64,000 nt of DNA from Congeria kusceri (taxonomy: Eukaryota > Mollusca > Bivalvia > Myida > Dreissenidae), in assembly GCA_027627225.1 (NCBI GenBank), contig CM051034.1, forward strand, positions 43,598,548 to 43,662,547, given 5' to 3'. Position numbers and translations under genes: made by a program. The notes under the pieces were generated by a model, which saw nothing but the letters and a program-made list of their open reading frames with translations, had not been told where the DNA came from and made no database searches. Below are positions 45,214-56,568 of this stretch, one piece after another. Positions within the stretch are counted from its first letter, which is position 1. Every line of letters begins with the position of its first letter.

Positions 45214-48200
45214 TCACTGATATGCCAACTCCGGTCTTGCCAGCATAGTGATGACATATCTGAATAGCACCCTCACCATGGATTCACTCTTCACTGAAAC
45301 ATCTAAAAAGTAGAGAGGACATACTGAAATTATTGATCACATTGTACAAGTATCTTAAATACGTAATGAAAAATGACACACTTTGATACAGGCCATTTGT
45401 TCCACAAACTGTAGAAAAACTAAGATCGCATTGTTCAATTGATTATTGGGTTTTGATTGGGGATACTTTTAAAAGTGAAAGATCCAGCTGAAGCAGTGTA
45501 ATAGACATGGTGTTCAGGTGATCTTTCTAAGACACCAAGTACTGGTTTTACCAAGGCAACAGACTTACACAAGTGTCATGACAAGCCCTCGACACAAACA
45601 AGATATAATCAGTAGATTGAAACTAAACTGATGTTGAATAGCCACATACAATAATGTAGGAGAGCACAACATTTGAGCGCAATAAAAGATGAAGAACATT
45701 ATTATAGGACACTGTAACATTAGCATAACTGATTCAGAATAAAGTTAATTTAACAATAGTTGTTCAGACTTATTCCGCAAAACAATCCTTCAACTAAGAA
45801 GTTACATGACTACAGTGCATACATTGACACTCATTGAATTTAATGTGTTTGCAAACAGTAATTTATACGTACCATACATTCCACCAAACCCATTGACCTG
45901 CACTTCATCAGGTGCATTGAAGCTGGTAAAAAACCCTCGCCGAGTCTTCTGAGGTTTTCCCATATCTTCGCTTGGTGTAGCCTGGCGGTTAACATCATTA
46001 CTATCAATTTCGACTCCGGAATCCACAAAGGTTGGTGAACAAACATCATTTATTGTGTGCTCAACTTCGTCAGAAACAGCCTCGTTGGAAGTATTTGGTA
46101 GCGTTTCTTCTACGAGATGTATGCTGGCTGACACAGGCTGTTCTTGTGTGTCTTCCATGACCTGTGATGGCGGTGTCTCAACTATTTCCTGGTCATAACC
46201 ATTCACTGAAGCCTCCGATTGCTCGCTTACTTCAGCTACCAATGAGCTTTCATTTATATCGTGCAGTGAATTCGAAGTTGGTGACGTGCTTGACTGAACT
46301 TTCTTGTCAGATTCATCAGCATCATGTGGTGTTCCGTCAGTTTGGTCTAACTCTGGATGAACCTTCTCTTTCTCTGCAGGGTTTGCAACGATAATCGGTG
46401 ATTCAAGAGCTTTGACTTCCTGTGCTGTTTCCATAACTTCATTTACGTCTTTTCCTGCTTCCCTGTTTTCTACTTCTGTTGATTGGATGAAGAAGAAAAA
46501 ACAACATATTATTAAGTCATCTACATTCTAGACAGAATCTATAGCAACTGCACACTGTAAATGAACAGGACGATTAAACAAGAACATTCGCAATGAGAAC
46601 GGGCATGGCTAGATATGAAATTCTTAAATATTCATAATCATATATTAAACAGTTCACAATATTGAACAATAAAAGCTGTACAATTACAATACAACATATG
46701 ACAAGTTCATTCTTGAACACATTACATAATAAATACATGTAGGCATAAGTTTATTCGAATAAGCCTGTTATAAATGCAAAAAAAAGTAAAACAGGTAAAA
46801 CTTTCAAGGATCATTGACAACAATACAAATTAATGCTATTCCCTTGCGGCTCTTTAGGATTAAACATGATTTGAAATCTAATAACATGCAATGTTTAACA
46901 AAGTTATGTCATGCTATTGTGCTAAGCCAACCATATAATTTAGTAAACACACATCATAAATACAATGGCAACATCTTTCCAGCTTACCTGAATTGCTAAG
47001 CTTGTTTTTATAATCACCATTGGTTGATTTTGTTGGAAGTGAAACTTTTCGGGCTGTGATTAGAGAAACAGATGTTTCCAATGCGACCATTTCCGTGGTT
47101 TGTGGTTTAGTTTCACTGATGTCTACAGTAGCTGTGGGAATGACGAATGTTTTTCGGTAGGTCTTCGTCGAGAAATTGGTTTTTTGGTACTCGCAATCGT
47201 CTATAATAACAATAACCATTAAGAGTTAATAAATATAAATTCTGTTTATTTAAACCATTTAAATTCAAAAAGCACCATACATTTGAACACTGTCAATGAT
47301 GAGTAGGAAAGCTCACCTATACTTCAAATAGTCGAGCTCAAGAACTGAAAAAAACTTTAATAACCAAGCTCTTTTAGAGCCCATATCCACAAAGCTCTTT
47401 AGTGAAACCTTAAGTAAATTTATTAAAATCATCAAATTCCTTAAGTCTGTGGCTGTTTCATCAAAGTGTTTTATTCTGGTTGAGAATCAACAGATGCTTA
47501 TAATTTGACCATATTTAAAATGTAAAATAATCATTTTCACATAGAAAATGGCATTTGAAATGCTGACTTAAGTAGAACATACGTCAAGCAGCTCTGTGGA
47601 TATGGGCCCTGAAGACCTTGCCATTATTAGAAATGTATTATCATGGTCAGTTATACAGGGCTGTATTACCTTATTAAATATGTAGTTATACAGTAGGTGC
47701 GTTTTTAGGGCCAATTTAGGGCCGAAATTAGGCCCTATTCCCCTGCTTTAAAAGTATATATTTTTCTCTATGTTTACCTTAAAATTCCCCTCTTAAGATA
47801 AGCTCTAGTTTGAAAAAAAAGAGACCAAAATCGGACAAAAATTGGCTAAGATAGTGGAGTTTTCATAAGCAATTTCAACAGCTTTTGATCAAACCAAGTT
47901 AATTCAAGTTATCAGGTAGCAAAATAATTCATAAATGTTTTATATCCAAAGCACAATACAAATGTAATAATGCTTTTCAAATTTTCTATTTAAAAAAACC
48001 CGTTTGCCGTAGAATTCTGCATCTGAAGGGCCAAGCCACCTTTCTCCCAAAGGTGAAAAATAACCTGGGAGCACTGGCCCGTCTGTGTTTTCATTGGTGG
48101 ATTGGTCAAATACACACATTAACACCATAGTAGATCAGTTTATGCAAAACGGATAATTATTAGATAGGCCTTGTGTTAATAACAGTCATTTTCATGACTG

Positions 48201-51200
48201 GCTTCATTTGAAACGAAAGTGATGATGCAATCACAACACTTAACAAGGGTCAGTATGACTCTAGGTGATTTTACTGTGTGTCAATTTCATGGTTTTCATT
48301 AAATTCATGGGTCAAACCCCGGAAGCTCAGGTAAAACAAACGGCCTAAGGGGCTTTAAAAAAGTAATGCCATTTCCCCCTAAATAAAACATAACTAGATG
48401 TGTCACAGAAACGGATGACGCCCCCCCACCCAACGACACATGTTTGGACAAAGGGTGTGTAGCCAACACTAATTTTTGCCTTCACACATATATTCTATAG
48501 TTGAAACAAGAAACGTGAAAATTTCACAAAAACTATTTTTTTCTAACGAAATGCATACATGTCAGCACAATAATAATGTTTCATTACAATATCTCAATTT
48601 CTTCTCAAGTTATTGAAAACCATTTTTCAATTTTTAGTAATGGTGGCCTTGACCTTGACCCCACGCAGCCCAGATGCAATCCCAAGCAAGGTCTTACAAA
48701 GGGCCAATATTCTGCCAAAATCGATCGCAGACAAAATTCCTTCTTCACGATCACTTACACATTAAGGTTCTTCCACTGTGAAAGTTTCAGCAAAATGATC
48801 AAATCTGCCTAGCAGTTAAAGAGGTGTTGAGTCCACAAAATTTTGGGATGTACGGAATGACGAACTGACAAGTGCGACGCTCAATGCCTCCCACTTTGTG
48901 GGGGCATAAAAAGGTTTCACAATAGCACGTAACAAAGATACCTTTTGATGATGTTTTGATTGGCATTTCACCTTGGACTCCATTAAAAGCCTGAAATGAT
49001 TAAACAAATATTTAACAAAATTAACAGACTTACTACAATACTAGTTAGCAACTACTTTCCAGACGTAATACACTTACAGATGCTTGTTTTCTTCAAGTTT
49101 AGATCAGCACTACTTGAACAGGTGAGTAATTACTTATTAAAATCACAATGTTTACAAACTTCTTCTCAACAACATGTGACTTCTGTGTGGGGATATAAAT
49201 AGCATGCACATGTGCAAAAGAAATCATGAAATGAGGCCCGGAATGTGTTCTTGAGACTTTCGGTCATCTGCAGATGAAAATTTGTTTGAATTTAAACACC
49301 ATTTAAAAGTTGAAAGTGAAGTAGCCTTCGTGCTGCCGCACAATTTTATACAATTCAGGGCCCTCAATCTGTCATTTTTACAGCTGAAATAAGGCTGCTT
49401 CCCCCAGCAAAAACAGTGCCATTTTTCCCCTTAAAAGGTAAGAAATTCCCCAGAAGTTAACATTAAAAAACCAATATAACAAGAGATGTTTGTAAAACAT
49501 GTATGCCCCCTGACTTGCAGCCAACTTGTGAATATGTGAAATTGTTAAGATTTTTTTTTAATATGCAAGCCCAAGCGAGGTCTCGATATATGGTATCTAT
49601 GTATGAAGTTTCATTAAATTATCTCGATGCGTTATCAAGTTATTGAGCGGAAACCGTTTTTCTATTTTTAGTAATGGTGACCATGACCTTGATCCCACCC
49701 ACCCCATATGAAATCCCAAGGGAGGTCTCAATATAATGTAATGTATAATCTATGTATGAAGTTTCATTAAAATGAAATCCCAAGAGAGGTCTCAATATAA
49801 TGTATCTATTTATGAAGTTTTATTAAAATATCTCGATGCGTTCTCAAGTTATTGAGCGGAAACCGTTTTTCTTTTTTAGCAACAGTGACCTTGAACCCAC
49901 CCACCCCATATGCAATCCAAAGCGAGGTCTTGATATAAGGTACATATATATGAGGTTTCATTAAAATATCTCGATGCGTTCTCAAGTTATTGATCGGAAA
50001 CCGTTTTTACTATTTTTAAAAACGGTGACCATGACCCCACCCACCCCATATGCAATCCCAAGCGAGGTCTCAATGTAAGGTACCTATGTATAAAGTTTCA
50101 TTAAAATATCTCTATGCGTTCTCAAGTTATTGAGCGGAAACCGTTTTTCTATTTTTAGTAACAGTGACCTTGTCCCCACCCACCCCATATGCAATCCCAA
50201 GCGAGGTCTCAATATAAGGTATATATATATATGAAGTTTCATTAAAATATCTCTATGCGTTCTCAAGTTATTGAGCGGAAACTGTTTTTCTATTTTTAGT
50301 AATGGTGACCTTGACCACACGCACCCCATATGCAATCCCAAGCGAGGTCTCGATGCAAGGTATCTATGCATTAAGTTTCATTAAAATATCTCCATGCTTC
50401 TCAAGTTATTGAGGGGAAACTGTTTTTCTATTTTTAGCAACTGTGACCTTGACCTTTGACCTGTTGACCTAAAAATTTATAGGGTTCTTCCTTTCCTCCC
50501 AAGAAACCAGCGTACCAACTTTCATGATCGTAGGTCACAGCGTTCTCAAGATATCGTGCAGAAACGAAATGGTCTACGGACAGACCTACCGACCGACGGA
50601 CAGGTGCAAAGCAAGACACCCCCACTTCTTCGAAGGGGGGCATAATTAATTGTTTTACCTGTAAAAAATACTTTCAATTAGACCCTTAGAGTGACTGTAT
50701 TTTCATAGCAATAATATAGCAACTGATATATGTATATGTTTACTGAACGAAACAGACTATTGAAAGTAATATGGTTAATTAAACAATTGCCCCACGGTAG
50801 AAAATGACACAAAATGCCCCCATCTGAGGGCTGCGGGTGACACCCCCCAAAACAGAGAGAGGGTCCTGCAACTTGCAGGGTTGTCAGGTTTTTGCCATGA
50901 GTGGAAAAAACCATGGTTAAAACCGGAAAAAACCGGCAAGGAAAAAACTGGGTGGCAAAAACTGGCAAAAATCAAAATAATTTATGTATAAAATTAATAT
51001 AAAAAAACACAACAACAAACAAATACAGTTTAAATTTAATGAGATAGGGTTCAATGTGTTTATATATGCACCTGGTGTTCATATTAAGTGGGGGAAAGGA
51101 GAAGACAGACATTTGACTTGAATGCCATGTCTGAGTCAAGACACCTGTTATGCAGCAAAAAACAGGAGAACAAAATCCAACTCAGGTGATTATGGCCTCT

Positions 51201-54200
51201 TTATTATTGAACTGGGGATACTGGGGCTAGCTAATGGGGCTGCTAATCACTGGAATGTTCCTCAGGGGAACAATTAATGGGTTCCAGAACAAACAGGTAC
51301 TGAAATTTCAGAGCATGCACCACATTGGATTGTAGTTGTGTGTTAGGCATTCATCTGGCACTTAACATTAATGGGCATGTCCTTTTGGCCTATCATAGAG
51401 TTGCTTGCATCATTTTCATGGGTTTAAATTCTTCTAAGCCATTGTAAGACAACCATTTGGTTTCTGAATTCACTCACTATAACTACATGTACCTTCATCA
51501 CTTGCATATAGATCTACAATAATTATGTCAACAAGAGGAGGAAGAAATAAAGACCCAGTATGGGACTTTTTCAACAAGGTAGAAAAAGATGGAAAGACTC
51601 TTGCCCGTTGCAAGAAGTGTGGTCATGAGCAAAGCAACAAAGCAGAGCGTATGAGAAAACACCAGAAGACATGCAGTGAGGTAGTTTCATTTGAATTAAA
51701 ACGCTCTGCAGAAGAAAATCATGGCCTGGAAACTGAGACAAGCAGTGCTCCAGCTCCAAAGAAAAGAATTCAAACCGACTTGAATAACCAAGTGTTTGTG
51801 ACATCGGAAGAAACCAAATTAAAGCTGGACTTACTTTTAGCCAAGTTCTTCTTTGCATGTAACATACCATTCTCAGTGAGTGGCATGATTCATTTAAAAC
51901 TTTTGTGTCCACTCTGCGACCTGGATACAAGCCACCAACAAGAAAGAAACTGTCGGGACCACTACTTGATTCTGTTACAGAAGAGCTACAGTTGCAGGTA
52001 AAGGCACAAATTGAAGGCAAAGACTGTACTCTTATTGAAGATGGCTGGAGTGACTGCCATAATGATCCTGTGACGGCTACGTGTGTCCATGTTGATAAGA
52101 AAGCATTCTTCATTGATGCCAAGTCAACAGGAGCAACAAGCAAAACAGGGGAAAACCTCAGGGATATGTGTAAAGAATCCATCAAAAAGGCATCATCTTT
52201 ATATGGATGTACAGTAAAGAATATTGTGACAGATAACGCCAAGAACATGGAAAAAATGCGACGGCTTCTTCATGAGGAAGACAATGACTTGCTTGTGTAT
52301 GGATGTAATGCCCATTTACTGAATTTGCTAGGACAAGATATTACACCATCATCTGTAATGAAACATGTTGTTGAAGTGCAAAAATACTTCAGAAATCACC
52401 ACCAGCCCAGCTCATGGCTGGGTGAATGTGAAGGGAGTTTAAAGCCCCAGCTGCCTGGGGACACAAGGTGGAACAGTCAACTGACCTGTCTTGATACATT
52501 TCTGAGAAACAGAGAGTTCATGATAAGAATTACTCAGGAACATGGTGACTCTACTGACTCCAACATAGCAAGGAAAGTTAATGATTTCAATTTGTACCAG
52601 CAGGCAAAAGATCTCCACAAACAAATGCGACCAATATCTGAAATGTTAGATCGCATTCAGGGTGACTCTGCCAATGCTGCTGATGCCTGCGATGCTTGGT
52701 TCACTCTACTTCACCACCCAGATCTGACTGAGCACAAAGATGTCATTAATAGTAGAATGAATCAAGCCCTTCAGCCGTTCCATTTGGCAGCATATCTTCT
52801 TCATCCAAAATACAAAGGTGCACATCTTCGTGATAAACAAAAAGAAATTGCAAGAAATTGGATCACACAGAAAAACGAGTGTTACATCTCCTCAGTCATC
52901 AGCTTTGAGGCCCAGGCTGAACCATATCCATCCTCTTTCTGGACGACTTTGGCAACAAGCATGGATAGCTGTGTTTGGTGGAAGGCTGTGAACAATTCAA
53001 ACTTTCTGCCAGGATTTGTTGATCTAATGATTAGACTACAAAAACTGCCCGCAAGTTCTGCTTCAGTTGAAAGAGTGTTTTCAAACTTCAGCCATATACA
53101 GTCCAATCTAAGGAACCGGCTTGGGATCGAAAAGGCAGGAAAACTTGTTTTCTGCTACCGAATGCTGAGAGGTTCACAGGAGCTGGAGTACTGATTTTCG
53201 TATCATAATCACACAATGTGCAAAGTTGAAGGGAGTAGATGGTGTACCTGGAATAATTATTCCAATAATAAGTTTGTAAAGTTTCACTTTTTATTGAAAA
53301 TATGCATATATTCAATGGTAAAAAGTGCATGTATTTGTTAATTGAATTTGAATAAAGCAGTTTAAACGTATTGTTTTCAATGTCTATAGATTTTGCCATT
53401 TTTGCCGGTTTTTTCCAGTTTTTGCCGGTTTTTTCCAATTTTTGCCATCGGCAAGGAAAACATAAGTTTTTTCCGGAAAAAACCCAACCCTGCCTGCAAG
53501 TAATGCTTAATGACATGTATTATGCCACTGACCTACACAACACACTTGACAAGACACAAATATCTGAATTTTAATACTATAGTTTACAACAATGCCAAAT
53601 TTGAATTAATATTGTTACTCCTATATAAACGTGATAAGCATCTGCCTCACCATTGTTCAAGTAGCACATTCAATGCACTGCATATTAATATTTTTTTCTA
53701 GTCATTGGGGACATAATTCAACACACAAAGAATATAATTATGTCATTGTGACATATAAGCTGTCAAAAGTTATCGTTTAACTGCAGTTAGTTTCGAACAC
53801 ATGAAATTAAAAACATCCGGAAAATACTCCTGTACATGGGAACATTTCCTTCCTTTATATACCCCATTTAAGTGTCTCATGTATGCCCATTTGCATACTG
53901 AACAACAACTTTCTTTACATAGACTTGTAGATGACGAGCCCATGATATTTCAGTAAAATTGTGATGGCAAATTTCTTATTACTAACGAAAATATACAAGA
54001 AAAACATCATTTCAATGCTATGCGGTGAATGAGTGGAGAAACCAGTGAATGGTAACCTGATCATTTCACTCTAGGTCGTGTGAAATGATAACATTTTATC
54101 ATTTCACTCTTGGTTATATAGAACTAGTTTTAGCTTTGGTTTTATGTATATTTTTTGAAAGTATGTGAATACCCTAATCGTCAGTGTAAACATCGGCCTT

Positions 54201-55585
54201 TTTAAACAACAGAAAACACATAATAAAATTCAATACAAATACAATTAAGCGACATCGACACAGTAAGAGTGGCACTATTTTCCCACCACAGCAGTGATCG
54301 ACAATTTTTGAATCATTTATGACGTCACAATACACAAAACTTGTGACGCTTCAGCATATCTCGCACATTTTTTAATTTATTGTTTAAGAAAATTTGTTTA
54401 ATACAGTGTAAGATCTTTTTTTTTTATTTGTGGTCATAGAAACTAGATATTTTCATGAAAATATTGTTTCTTTGACCACTAATTACCAGTAAATAAAATA
54501 CGATCTTACACTGAATTAAATAAATATCTTCTACTTTTGTCCTCAAAATACCCCCCAACCATTAAGTGATTAATTTTCCTTTATTCAATTTCTTAGGATG
54601 GGTCAAAGCACCCATTCCAAATCACTAGAAACAGCATATTTTTTCAATTGGCAGATGAAAAGATTTCCAAATTTTAACATTTCTTAAAATAAAACTGAAG
54701 AAATAGTCATTTGGGGTGACTGTGAGAAATATTAACATCATACATGTATACAAAATTAATACTAGTACTATTACTATTTATTCATTATCATGCATAGTAT
54801 CACAAACAATACTGATGTTTATATTAAACTGGATTTTGTTAGTATTAAAAACTTTGACTTGTGAATGATAAGGTGGTACTGGTAAACAATATTACATCAA
54901 TGCATAACAAGAACTGGTTCTGACTAGTTATGATTGTTGATTTTGTTATTGGACACATGAAGTCCCTAACAAGAATTTGTCCCTGAGTATTATCTCAACC
55001 ATGAGAATTTACTGCAGCTTAACCATGAAATTTCTTTATGTTATATTGAATTGTAACTTAAAGACTATTCATTCATGAAGAATCATTAAAACAGGGCAGA
55101 TAATTACTTACAGTCTTCAATTTTAGCCATTCAGATTCCACATGGATATCGTCAGTGTTTTTATAAGTAGAACTTGAGAAACACAAACGGTTTGGTACAT
55201 CATCAAATGCTTCCGGCAGTTCATCCAGTTTCAAATTCAGGCAAATCAGAACCAACTGGTCCCAGTTCTCTTCTGCTGTTAGAAACTCAAATGCCCTCTG
55301 TTTGCAGTATTTTGGCCAAGAATTCTTGAGGAATCCAGGTGAGACGACGACAATGGTCCTACTTGAGACCCTCACGTTGTGATTCAGCGCCACGAAGATG
55401 TTCTTCCCAGGAACTGCGTCTCTGTCGCCGTAGTAAGAGCGGCCATAACCCCATCCTGTCAACTGCTGAACTAGATATTGGACAAACTCCAAAGACATCG
55501 ACTCGTCAACTCCCCTGGCCTGTTTCGTCAGCGCCCTGTTGTAGATCACATTGAAGTCAAATCTGTTCGACACCGGTTGTGCCAT
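45214..55585 (-). CDS. TIR-domain protein
   Basis: Five minus-strand exons: 55585-55112, 48990-48942, 47200-46988, 46475-45873 and 45293-45214 (TGA). They total 1419 nt, giving 472 aa. All borders are AG/GT, with phases 0, 1, 1 and 1. Exon 1 alone encodes the TIR domain (residues 9-135): FDFNVIYN (box 1), GDRDAVPGKN (BB loop, RDxxPG), then SSRTIVVVSPGFLKNSWPKY. The residue four after W90, the glutamate of NAD-cleaving TIRs, is C94, so a scaffold role is more likely than NADase. The rest (SFN...VNGFGGMYG, Thr/Ser/Glu-rich) is mostly acidic and disordered; the C-terminus is a short hydrophobic exon. No death domain, LRR or membrane segment is seen, so it is a cytosolic TIR-only adaptor type. 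An additional exon in the 6.1-kb intron cannot be excluded. Confidence 0.8.
47377..47610. mobile_element. Short MITE, family of 12770-13031
   Basis: gagcccatatccacaaagctc (47377-47397) mirrors agctctgtggatatgggccct (about 47590-47610), giving terminal inverted repeats of about 20 bp. The inner ttagtgaaaccttaagtaaa matches the degenerate copy in the PARP intron. It lies in a TIR-gene intron. Confidence 0.75.
48405..48906. repeat. Dispersed repeat, one monomer of the array 4 family
   Basis: This stretch starts with a cggatgacgccccccca leader and includes tctcaagttattgaaaacca, gaccttgaccccacgcagcc and tgcaatcccaagcaagg. It ends with tcccactttgtgggggcata, a GC-rich hairpin. It is one monomer with the full flanks seen around array 4. 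It abuts, but does not include, the TIR exon at 48942-48990. Confidence 0.7.
49490..50645. repeat. Tandem array 4, about 165-bp units
   Basis: Six or seven units carry tctcaagttattgagcggaa, accgtttttctatttttagt, gaccccacccaccccatatg, caatcccaagcgaggtctc and a gaagtttcattaaaatatct stretch. The leader is gatgtttgtaaaacatg and the 3' end is cgaccgacggacagg followed by cgaaggggggcataat. It lies in the large TIR-gene intron. Open frames within it are by-products of the repeat. Confidence 0.85.
50876..53492 (+). mobile_element. hAT-type DNA transposon
   Basis: The terminal inverted repeat is CAGGGTTG at 50876-50883 and CAACCCTG at 53485-53492. The subterminal zones are dense in aaaaaccgg/ttttttccgg and tttttgcc/ggcaaaaa motifs (50890-50970 and 53392-53480), typical transposase-binding arrays. 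The length is about 2.6 kb. Flanks cctgcaac (50865-50872) and cctgcaag (53493-53500) match 7 of 8 bases, but the left one sits three bases outside the apparent end, so the target duplication is uncertain. The host intron belongs to the opposite-strand TIR gene. Confidence 0.82.
51525..53194 (+). pseudogene. BED-finger hAT transposase, single frameshift
   Basis: The first open part, from ATG 51525, has a BED zinc finger (VWDFFNK ... ARCKKCGH ... RKHQKTC), a linker, and a conserved start of the core (FFACNIPFSV). Near 51875 the frame shifts by the equivalent of one missing base. The second frame then continues through TLRPGYKPPTRKKLS, CTLIEDGWSD, IVTDNAKNM (catalytic core region), GCNAHLLNLL and WNSQL. 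It ends with the hAT dimerisation region LPASSASVERVFSNFSHIQS and stops at 53194. Apart from the shift there are no stops, so the inactivation looks recent. A splice donor-like gtgagt sits exactly at the shift, but no matching short intron is needed elsewhere in the family. Confidence 0.8.
54020..54130. repeat. gaaatgat/atcatttc short palindromic repeats
   Basis: gatcatttcactctaggtcg, gtgtgaaatgataac and ttatcatttcactcttggtt form overlapping direct and inverted copies, a possible small hairpin. Confidence 0.5.
54398..54528. mobile_element. Palindromic mini-element
   Basis: ttaatacagtgtaagatctt (left) mirrors aagatcgtattt-type sequence ending tacactgaattaaa (right). Further inside, tttgtggtcatagaaac pairs with gtttctttgaccactaa. 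The total is about 130 bp, with a central cttcatgaaaat-like loop. It lies in the large TIR-gene intron. Confidence 0.65.
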
Positions 55586-56147
55586 TTTAGACCAGAATCG
55601 GATTATTTAAGCTTAATAAATGAGCTGATACGAAAGACATGTTGAGTCCTCCCAAGTTGTTTTGCGTTTTGGCATGTGCAAAATAGTACGTCGTTGTACA
55701 AATTGCAACGGTCACAAACAACTAATGTTAAAGCTACAAAACACCACTTTGCGATACAGCAAACTCCTCGCAGCGGTTACCTCCCCTATCGGTTAACGGT
55801 AACCACCGCCATTACAAGTAAAATCCTTCCAGATCTGGAAGGACTACGTGTTTGTAACTTTTACTTATTTAATGCAACTCATTGCAATTTTCTACATAAT
55901 TGGACTTTTTATACCCGGTATTTCGTTTGCAGTCAATAATGTAAAAAGACAAAGAAAATAAGTTATTAAAACCATAAATAATATCTAGAAGATTTAAATC
56001 GATCATCATCACGTGGTTTGTTATGACGGCAGGGATTTGATTAGAGCTATGCTCGGAACCAATCCAATCCCTGCGCGGAGGTTGATAAACTAGTAATATA
56101 CATATTTGTATCTTATTTGTATGTGAAGGTATGCTAAATATTTTCAG
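55586..56147. other. Upstream region of the TIR gene
   Basis: This segment lies between the minus-strand TIR start codon (55583-55585) and the plus-strand exon fragment at 56148, so it would hold the TIR promoter. A local palindrome ccttccagatctggaagg is at about 55828. No other element was assigned. Confidence 0.4.
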
Positions 56148-56407
56148 GCTGGCACCATCGTGTCAACGGACAGGCTGGTGTTGCAGGAATGACTTTCTAT
56201 TGGATCGTCCCGCTCATGAGGCGCGAGGCTGAACTGGTGAGGCTGTGCGTCGATAATGGGGACTTAGAGAGGGCAGCGATCTGCTCCAGGAAAGAAAAGG
56301 CCTTGCATACATTGGCAGAAATACGTGGACGGACCGATGTCGTCATCCGCGTTCATGGGAACGGTCGGACGTGTGCACGGGCTCCGTACTTAAGTGAAAT
56401 GACTTAA
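56148..56407 (+). pseudogene. Exon fragment, integrase-core-like host protein type (tentative)
   Basis: After an attttcag acceptor the frame WHHRVNGQAGVAGMTFYW ... LMRREAELVRL runs to a TAA at 56405-56407 (about 86 aa). The GWHHR-N...AG...FY..VP/L..REA pattern resembles a segment that I recall from animal proteins with an integrase core domain, but I cannot check this. No catalytic core or partner exon is visible nearby, so it is most likely a truncated copy. It is noticeably more GC-rich than its surroundings. Confidence 0.35.
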
Positions 56408-56423
56408 ATCTTGTATATATGTA

Positions 56424-56426
56424 ATA

Positions 56427-56461
<35 letters not shown>

Positions 56462-56470
56462 AAATAAATA
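56424..56470. repeat. (TAAA)n microsatellite
   Basis: About ten uninterrupted taaa units, followed by an imperfect continuation. The repeat is just upstream, in plus coordinates, of the 3' end of the Penelope-like element. Confidence 0.9.
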
Positions 56471-56533
56471 TATATTTTATGTAAAGAAAAGTAAAAACAC
56501 GTTACATGGGATTATAAATATATATTAAAAATA

Positions 56534-56568
56534 GAGCCAACGCGTTTCGATAAAGCTCATCAGGGCAT
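56534..56568 (-). ncRNA. Hammerhead-ribozyme-like motif
   Basis: On the minus strand gccCTGATGAGctttatc is followed by GAAACgcgttggctc. That is the hammerhead core CUGAUGA ... GAAA, an ACGCGU stem III that is nearly all palindrome, and a GCC/GGC stem I. Stem II is only about one base pair here. It sits at the 3' end of the Penelope-like element, where such ribozymes are known in that class. Activity is uncertain. Confidence 0.6.

Noticed and set aside
50084..50371. A minus-strand open frame with two similar halves
   Set aside because: The similarity of the halves is the 165-bp tandem unit itself, and the frame ends with the array.
55112..55585. TIR domain as a catalytic NADase
   Set aside because: The glutamate position carries Cys94 and no alternative acidic residue is obvious in the local sequence.
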